NCBI GenBank assembly: GCA_012961365.1
Contig: DTZN01000292.1
Span: 1-10,360 of the forward strand
Length of the DNA: 10,360 nt
DNA from: Hydrogenothermaceae bacterium
GTDB taxonomy: Bacteria > Aquificota > Aquificia > Aquificales > Hydrogenothermaceae
Direction of reading: 5' to 3'
Part shown: in pieces, positions 6,093 to 10,360 of the stretch
Numbering within the stretch: position 1 is the first letter of the stretch
Layout of the letters: each line of letters begins with the position of its first letter
Made by a program: the position numbers and the translations under genes
Notes under the pieces: generated by a model
What the model was told of the DNA's origin: nothing
What the model saw: only the letters and a program-made list of their open reading frames with translations
Databases searched by the model: none

Positions 6093-7640
6093 CTAATGTT
6101 TAAAGTGTCTCATTCCTGTGAAAATAAGGGCTATATTATGTTCATTAGCTGCTTGTATAACTTCATTATCTCTTATTGAACCACCTGGCTGTATTATTGC
6201 GGTTATTCCATATTTAGCTGCTTCATCTACACTATCTCTAAATGGCAAAAATGCTTCGGAAGCCAACACACTACCTTCTAAAGGTAAATTAAATTCTTTA
6301 GCCTTTTTTATAGCTGTTTCTAAACTATCAACTCTCGAGGTTTGACCTGGACCTATACCAACTGTAGCTTTATTTTTTGCTAAAACAACAGAATTAGATT
6401 TAGTATGTTTGACAACTTTTAGTGCAAATAATAAATCTTCTTTTTCTTGCTCCGTTGGTTGTCTATTGGATACCACTTTCCATTCATTTATTAATTCTAA
6501 ATCTCTATCTTGAACTAATAATCCTCCTGTAATCCTTTTATAATCAAATCCCTTTGGTTTATCATAAAAGTTATTAATTTTTACAAGTCTTAAATTTTTC
6601 TTTTTTGAAGTTAAAAACTCAAAAGCATCTTTTTCAAAATCTGGAGCTATTATAACTTCTAAAAATATTTCAATCAATTTTTGAGCAGTATCTAGTTTTA
6701 AAGGTTCGTTAAAAGCAACAATTCCACCATAAGCAGATTTAGGGTCTCTTTTCAGAGCTTGTTCATACGCTTCAAATTGAGTTTTAGCAACAGTAACACC
6801 ACAAGGATTATTATGTTTAACAATTACACATGCAGGTTCTTCAAATTCTTTAACTAAATTAACAGCAGCCTCTACATCTAAAAAGTTATTGAAAGACATC
6901 TCTTTACCATGTAAAACTTCACTATTTGCTATAGAAAGACCATCATATTCAACTGGAGATATATATAAAGAAGATTCTTGATGTGGGTTTTCTCCATATC
7001 TTAAATTTTGTTTTTTTCTTAATGGAATTGAGAATTCTTCAGGAAATTTTTCGTTAATTTCTAGTTTTTCATTTAAAACATTAGAAATAATACTATCGTA
7101 AACAGCAGTATGTCTAAACGCTTTTACTGCAAGTTTTCTTCTAGTTTCTAAAGAAGTTTCTCCATTTTTTTCTATTTCTTCTAAAACTAAATCATAATCA
7201 TTTGGGTCAACTATAATCGTTGTAAATTTATGGTTTTTAGCAGATGCCCTAACCATAGCAGGGCCACCAATATCTATATTTTCTATAATTTCATCTATAT
7301 TAGCACCTCTTTTTACAGTTTCCTCAAATGGATAAAGATTTATTGCAACTATATCTATTGGAATTATTTCATGTTCCTCAAGTTGTTTCATATATTCTAG
7401 GTTATCTCTAACGGCAAGTAATGCTCCATGTATTTTAGGATGTAATGTTTTTACCCTTCCTCCCATAATTTCAGGAAAACCTGTAATTTGAGACACTTCT
7501 ATTACTGGTATTTTGTTTTCTTTTAATTTTTTGGCAGTTCCTGAAGATGAAATAATTTCATATCCAAATTCTACTAGTTTTTGCGCAAATTCAACTACTT
7601 TTTCTTTGTTAGAAACAGAAATTAAGGCTCTTTTAGGCAT
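6093..7640 (-). CDS. purH: Bifunctional AICAR formyltransferase / IMP cyclohydrolase
   Basis: PurH carries out the last two steps of de novo purine synthesis in the cytoplasm: formylation of AICAR with 10-formyl-tetrahydrofolate, then ring closure to IMP. The N-terminal MGS-like cyclohydrolase domain (about 1-195) contains SSSGTAKKL (31-39), GGRVKTLHPKIHGALLA (60-76) and NIDIGGPAMVRASAKN (121-136). The formyltransferase domain (about 200-515) contains RYGENPHQ (214-221), the catalytic Lys-His in VKHNNPCGV (274-282), SAYGGIVAFN (302-311) and the C-terminal RDSVDEAAKYGI, QPGGSIRD and FTGMRHFKH. The length of 515 is typical and all key motifs are intact. AGGAG lies 6 nt before the ATG. A terminator isolates it from resB, so it is probably transcribed alone from the 7641-7783 gap, where I could not identify a convincing promoter. 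Confidence 0.97.
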   Translation of the reverse strand: MPKRALISVSNKEKVVEFAQKLVEFGYEIISSSGTAKKLKENKIPVIEVSQITGFPEIMGGRVKTLHPKIHGALLAVRDNLEYMKQLEEHEIIPIDIVAINLYPFEETVKRGANIDEIIENIDIGGPAMVRASAKNHKFTTIIVDPNDYDLVLEEIEKNGETSLETRRKLAVKAFRHTAVYDSIISNVLNEKLEINEKFPEEFSIPLRKKQNLRYGENPHQESSLYISPVEYDGLSIANSEVLHGKEMSFNNFLDVEAAVNLVKEFEEPACVIVKHNNPCGVTVAKTQFEAYEQALKRDPKSAYGGIVAFNEPLKLDTAQKLIEIFLEVIIAPDFEKDAFEFLTSKKKNLRLVKINNFYDKPKGFDYKRITGGLLVQDRDLELINEWKVVSNRQPTEQEKEDLLFALKVVKHTKSNSVVLAKNKATVGIGPGQTSRVDSLETAIKKAKEFNLPLEGSVLASEAFLPFRDSVDEAAKYGITAIIQPGGSIRDNEVIQAANEHNIALIFTGMRHFKH

Positions 7641-7783
7641 TTCTTCTCCTTTATAGAAAATTTTGTTTTCTAAAACCTATTGCTTTAGTAATTAGTTTTA
7701 ACTTAAAAGGCTTGTTTTTTTCATATCTTTACTATTATCTAATATAGCATAGCATAGAATGTAAAGCACAAACTTCCTATAAA

Positions 7784-7805
7784 ATCCTTGACTTTTCTCA
7801 AGGAT
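7784..7805 (-). terminator. Rho-independent terminator after resB
   Basis: Perfect 8-bp inverted repeat ATCCTTGA and TCAAGGAT around a six-base loop, 31 nt past the resB stop. On the minus strand it is followed by a short T-rich TTTATA. It would end the pfkA-spoVG-resB transcript. The rest of the 7641-7836 gap is AT-rich leader for purH, with a short run of ATAGC pentamers at 7746-7757 and nothing else that I can name. Confidence 0.72.
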
Positions 7806-7836
7806 AGTTCACGATATTTTCTGTGTTGATAAAATG

Positions 7837-9387
7837 TCAAGAAGTGATATTAAAAACTTCCTCTGCTTTTTCTTTTATTCTTTCTTTTGTGCTTTCTAAG
7901 AATTTTTGTGCAAATACAACTATGTAAATTTTACTTTTATTTTCATTGATTTTCTCTACTTTTACCCATACTCTTCTATGAACTGTGTAAAATGCAACCA
8001 TAATACCAAATACAACAATAACAGTTCCTATCCATATAAGATTTACTCCAGGCATTTTTGTTATTTGCAAGCCTGAAAAGTATCTAGGTTCAAATTCCTC
8101 TATCATTATTAAGTAAGGATATCCATACTTCCATCCAAATTGGTTAAATGCAGGTATTGCAACATTTGGATTGGCAAGAATTGGAAGGTTAAATTCCTGA
8201 TTATTATACTTTACTTTAACAACTATTATTGGGTCGTAGATATCTTGATTTATAAGCATTGGATTTTTGTAATTTAATGTCTGATTTATCACTGTTAAAT
8301 TCTGGTCATTAAATTTTATAAACTTATCCCCAAATTTATACTCAATTCTAGGTGCAGAAGAAAATAAAACAACAGATTTAGCCTCATAGTTTTTTAGAAT
8401 TTTTTCATATTTTTTCTTTTCTTCTTCTGTTTTTGCAGTTGCTAGTTTTTGTTGGATTTCATTAATTTCTTTCATAAGCTTTAACATTTTTCTATAATCG
8501 ATAACTATAAGTTTAGCTCTTTTTATATCCCCTGTTTTTCCATAAGTTGCCTGAAATATTCTATATCCTCCGTAATCTGTTGGGTTGTTTACTTGGACTA
8601 TAGATTTTTGTTTAAGTTGTCCCTGTTGCCAAATTTCTATTTCACTATTAAAAGATTTAATTGCTCCTTTAAATTTTTCGCTATCATAAAAATCTAACCA
8701 AAATTTATTTACTTTTATTTCAAAAGGTAGCATATGTATTTCATTACCTGCCTGAAGTGAACCTTCTCTAAATTTAAAGAAAAAATTTCTACTTTCTCCT
8801 TCTGGAATTTCTATTTGTCCACGGATACCAAAAACTGCCCCCATAAATGCACCAACTAAAAATACAATTATTCCTACATGAGTTATAAACATTCCCCATC
8901 TTGAAAATCTTCCTTTTTCAGCAAATAAGTAAATTTCTTTATCTGTTTCTTCTACTTTTTCTATTTTTTTAAACCCTAGACTATGTAAAAGTTGGATAGT
9001 TTTTTCAAAGGCTTGTTTAAAAGGAAGATTAACTTCAAATTCTAGTTTATTTTTTGATTTTAAATCTTTTTCTGTTAGTTTTTTATGAACTCTACCATAG
9101 GCTTGCATGTATATTTTTGGAAATCTATCTATAGTAGCAACTATTACAGCCACAGCAACCATAAAAATTAGAAGTTGATAATACCATGAATGAAAAACAT
9201 TATTTAGCCAAGTTAGCCATATAATTTTTGCCCAAAAATCTCCAAAGCTTTTTACATATTCAATATAAGTTGCACCTTGTTTTATATATGTAGAACCAAG
9301 AACAGTCAATATTGCAAGAATTATTAAATAAATAACTCCAGCTTTAACACCTGTTAATGCCATTAATATCTTTTTAACTTTCTCCAA
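7837..9387 (-). CDS. resB: Cytochrome c biogenesis protein ResB/Ccs1
   Basis: ResB (Ccs1) is the large membrane partner of CcsA/ResC in System II cytochrome c maturation, which moves heme and attaches it to apocytochromes outside the membrane. Hydrophobic segments lie at about 13-34, 67-87, 165-187 and 447-469, with a large extracytoplasmic domain between the last two, the ResB arrangement. Family motifs include the helix with His170 (ITHVGIIVFLVGA), VNNPTDYGGYRIFQATYG (266-283), and PGVNLIWIGTVIVVFG...YTVHRRVWVK with His470. Residues about 298-338 form a charged, coiled-coil-like stretch (KEINEIQQKLATAKTEEEKK) inside the extracytoplasmic domain. The start is TTG, set by a strong ribosome-binding site, and overlaps spoVG by 14 bp. 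An ATG at codon 9 lacks such a site. No ccsA is adjacent. Confidence 0.9.
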   Translation of the reverse strand: MEKVKKILMALTGVKAGVIYLIILAILTVLGSTYIKQGATYIEYVKSFGDFWAKIIWLTWLNNVFHSWYYQLLIFMVAVAVIVATIDRFPKIYMQAYGRVHKKLTEKDLKSKNKLEFEVNLPFKQAFEKTIQLLHSLGFKKIEKVEETDKEIYLFAEKGRFSRWGMFITHVGIIVFLVGAFMGAVFGIRGQIEIPEGESRNFFFKFREGSLQAGNEIHMLPFEIKVNKFWLDFYDSEKFKGAIKSFNSEIEIWQQGQLKQKSIVQVNNPTDYGGYRIFQATYGKTGDIKRAKLIVIDYRKMLKLMKEINEIQQKLATAKTEEEKKKYEKILKNYEAKSVVLFSSAPRIEYKFGDKFIKFNDQNLTVINQTLNYKNPMLINQDIYDPIIVVKVKYNNQEFNLPILANPNVAIPAFNQFGWKYGYPYLIMIEEFEPRYFSGLQITKMPGVNLIWIGTVIVVFGIMVAFYTVHRRVWVKVEKINENKSKIYIVVFAQKFLESTKERIKEKAEEVFNITS

Positions 9388-9676
9388 TAAAATCCTCCTT
9401 TAAAGCAATTCCGAAAAGTTCTTTGTATTTATCTATTACTGCTCTTCGTATTTTATCATTAAGTTCTTTTGTCAAAGGTTGGACTATATCTATTATATTT
9501 CCTGTTGATATTTTTTTTTGGGGAAACACTATAAACAAACCACCATGTTTGTTTTCAACAATTTTTATACCTTTTATTAGTAATACTTCATCTATAACAA
9601 TATCGGCAACTGCTCTTACTCTGCCTCCTGTTCCACTTGTATCAAAGGGATATATATTTACTTCTGTAATTTCCAT
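9374..9676 (-). CDS. spoVG: SpoVG-family nucleic-acid-binding regulator
   Basis: SpoVG is a small protein named for sporulation in Bacillus but widespread in bacteria that do not sporulate. In Borrelia, Listeria and Staphylococcus it binds DNA or RNA and adjusts gene expression. The 100-residue length is normal. Family features visible are the N-terminal strand MEITEVNIYPF, GGRVRAVADIVIDEVLLIKGIKIVE (from 17; compare Bacillus [24 protein letters not shown]), GGLFIVFPQKK (45-55) and the C-terminal helix after DIVQPLTKELNDKIRRAV. The loop TSGTGG at 13-18 is slightly longer than in Bacillus. It begins 4 nt after the pfkA stop, lacks a clear Shine-Dalgarno sequence, and overlaps resB, so it sits inside an operon. 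Nine A in a row encode Gln53-Lys54-Lys55. Its target here is unknown. Confidence 0.9.
   Translation of the reverse strand: MEITEVNIYPFDTSGTGGRVRAVADIVIDEVLLIKGIKIVENKHGGLFIVFPQKKISTGNIIDIVQPLTKELNDKIRRAVIDKYKELFGIALKEDFIGES
9394..9400 (-). promoter_or_regulatory. Ribosome-binding site that sets the resB TTG start
   Basis: AAGGAGG on the minus strand, 6 nt before the TTG at 9387-9385. It is the strongest Shine-Dalgarno match in this operon and lies within the last codons of spoVG. It favours TTG over the in-frame ATG eight codons later. Confidence 0.8.
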
Positions 9677-9680
9677 ATCA

Positions 9681-10360
9681 TTAATAATTTAAAATATTTG
9701 CTATTTCAAATTCTCTTATTTCTGGTTTTTTTATCTTTCCAAAAGAGATTTTCAAAGGTTTAGATAATATATTCCCTTTTTCAAAAACTACCATAAAGTT
9801 TTTATTTCCGTTTAAAAACTCTTTAACAGCAAATACTCCAAATCTTGAAGCCATTAATCTATCATAAGCAGTTGGAGTTCCTCCCCTTTGTATATATCCT
9901 AAAACAGAATATTTAACTTCTCCAAAATCTCCAATTTCATTAAGTTTTTTTTGTAAAATTTTTGAAAATTCTTGTGCTTTTGCCACTCCCTCTGCAAGAA
10001 TTATAAGGAAAAAGTTTTTTCCTCTTTTTTTTGCGTTAATAATTGTATTTATGACTTTATGTAAAGGGTGAGGATATTCTGGAATTAGTATACAGTCTGC
10101 ACCTGTGGCAATACCTGTTTCAAGGGCTATAAAACCACTTTCCCTTCCCATAACTTCAACAACAAAAACTCTTTCGTGGGACATGGTAGTATCTTTTATT
10201 TTTTCTATTGCGTCAACTGCAGTGTTTACAGCAGTATCAAATCCTATAGTATAGTCTGTTCCATAAGTATCATTATCTATAGTTTTTGGAATACCTATTA
10301 CTGGAATATCAAACTCTTTAGAGAATTTGTAAGCACCTTGGAAACTTCCATTTCCTCCAA
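9681..10360 (-). CDS. pfkA: 6-phosphofructokinase, PfkA family (5' end outside window)
   Basis: This enzyme phosphorylates fructose 6-phosphate to fructose 1,6-bisphosphate in glycolysis. The frame stays open to the window edge, giving 225 residues; about 100 N-terminal residues, including the first nucleotide-binding glycines, are outside. The internal ATG at 10184 is not the start, because conserved sequence continues before it. Counting from the first complete codon: GGNGSFQGA (1-9), the catalytic loop PKTIDND (24-30), GTDYTIGFDTA (33-43), SHERVFVVEVMGRESG (60-75) and LGYIQRGGTPTAYDRLMASRFG near 158-179. By comparison with E. coli PfkA, Asp103 is replaced by Asn (GGNGS), Gly124 by Lys (PKTIDND), and His249 by Tyr (LGYIQRGG). 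Lys after Pro is typical of PPi-type and some ATP-type PFKs, so the phosphate donor is uncertain. spoVG follows after 4 nt. Confidence 0.93.
   Translation of the reverse strand, partial: GGNGSFQGAYKFSKEFDIPVIGIPKTIDNDTYGTDYTIGFDTAVNTAVDAIEKIKDTTMSHERVFVVEVMGRESGFIALETGIATGADCILIPEYPHPLHKVINTIINAKKRGKNFFLIILAEGVAKAQEFSKILQKKLNEIGDFGEVKYSVLGYIQRGGTPTAYDRLMASRFGVFAVKEFLNGNKNFMVVFEKGNILSKPLKISFGKIKKPEIREFEIANILNY

Noticed and set aside
6037..6096. 19-codon frame on the plus strand (MSMEKVNEKRKSPPPFYSF)
   Set aside because: Weak AGGAAG about 15 nt upstream, no promoter, and it overlaps the purH stop; too short to support without conservation.
6118..6345. 75-codon open frame on the plus strand
   Set aside because: Shadow of the conserved 3' end of purH on the other strand.
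7744..7757. ATAGC pentamer repeated about three times upstream of purH
   Set aside because: Too short to be a meaningful repeat. Nearby TTTACA and TATATT/GATAAT hexamers are spaced 13 or 20 nt apart, so I did not call a promoter.
9423..9692. 89-codon open frame on the plus strand
   Set aside because: Shadow of spoVG; no ribosome-binding site or recognisable domain.

Overview
The window is AT-rich and densely coded, and its proteins are rich in Lys, Glu and Ile. PstS has a signal peptide without a lipobox, and a beta-barrel porin ends in Phe, so the cell has an outer membrane. The gene set (two-domain PurH, ResB-type cytochrome c assembly protein, SpoVG in a non-sporulator setting, bacterial AccD) and the composition fit a low-GC thermophile of the Aquificota, perhaps Hydrogenothermaceae such as Sulfurihydrogenibium. 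That placement is inferred from composition and gene content only.

Layout: bases 1-1282 (+) hold the 3' part of accD (fatty-acid synthesis) and mobB (molybdenum cofactor), overlapping by 8 bp. MobB converges on pstA, and their stop codons overlap by 4 bp. Bases 1279-5809 (-) form a phosphate-acquisition operon read right to left: an OprP-like porin, pstS, pstC, pstA. Upstream of the porin, three CTTAAYA heptamers lie at exact 11-bp intervals, 9 nt before a -10-like hexamer. This is the layout of a PhoB-type promoter. Two hairpins, the second with a run of eight T, separate pstS from pstCA. No pstB or phoU follows pstA. Bases 6093-7640 (-) hold purH. Bases 7837-10360 (-) hold pfkA (5' part outside the window), spoVG and resB, packed as an operon that ends in a hairpin terminator before purH.

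How the genes work together: under phosphate limitation the Pho-box promoter would make an outer-membrane channel and a periplasmic binding protein in excess, and less of the two inner-membrane permeases. The ATPase PstB must come from another locus. PstA carries an extra stretch of about 65 residues that could form two additional membrane helices. The other genes are housekeeping: lipid, purine and molybdopterin synthesis, glycolysis and cytochrome c assembly.

I found no tRNA, rRNA, CRISPR array, insertion sequence or phage gene. No gene-free stretch exceeds 300 bases. The three gaps (3279-3399, 5810-6092, 7641-7836) are described under their regulatory features.
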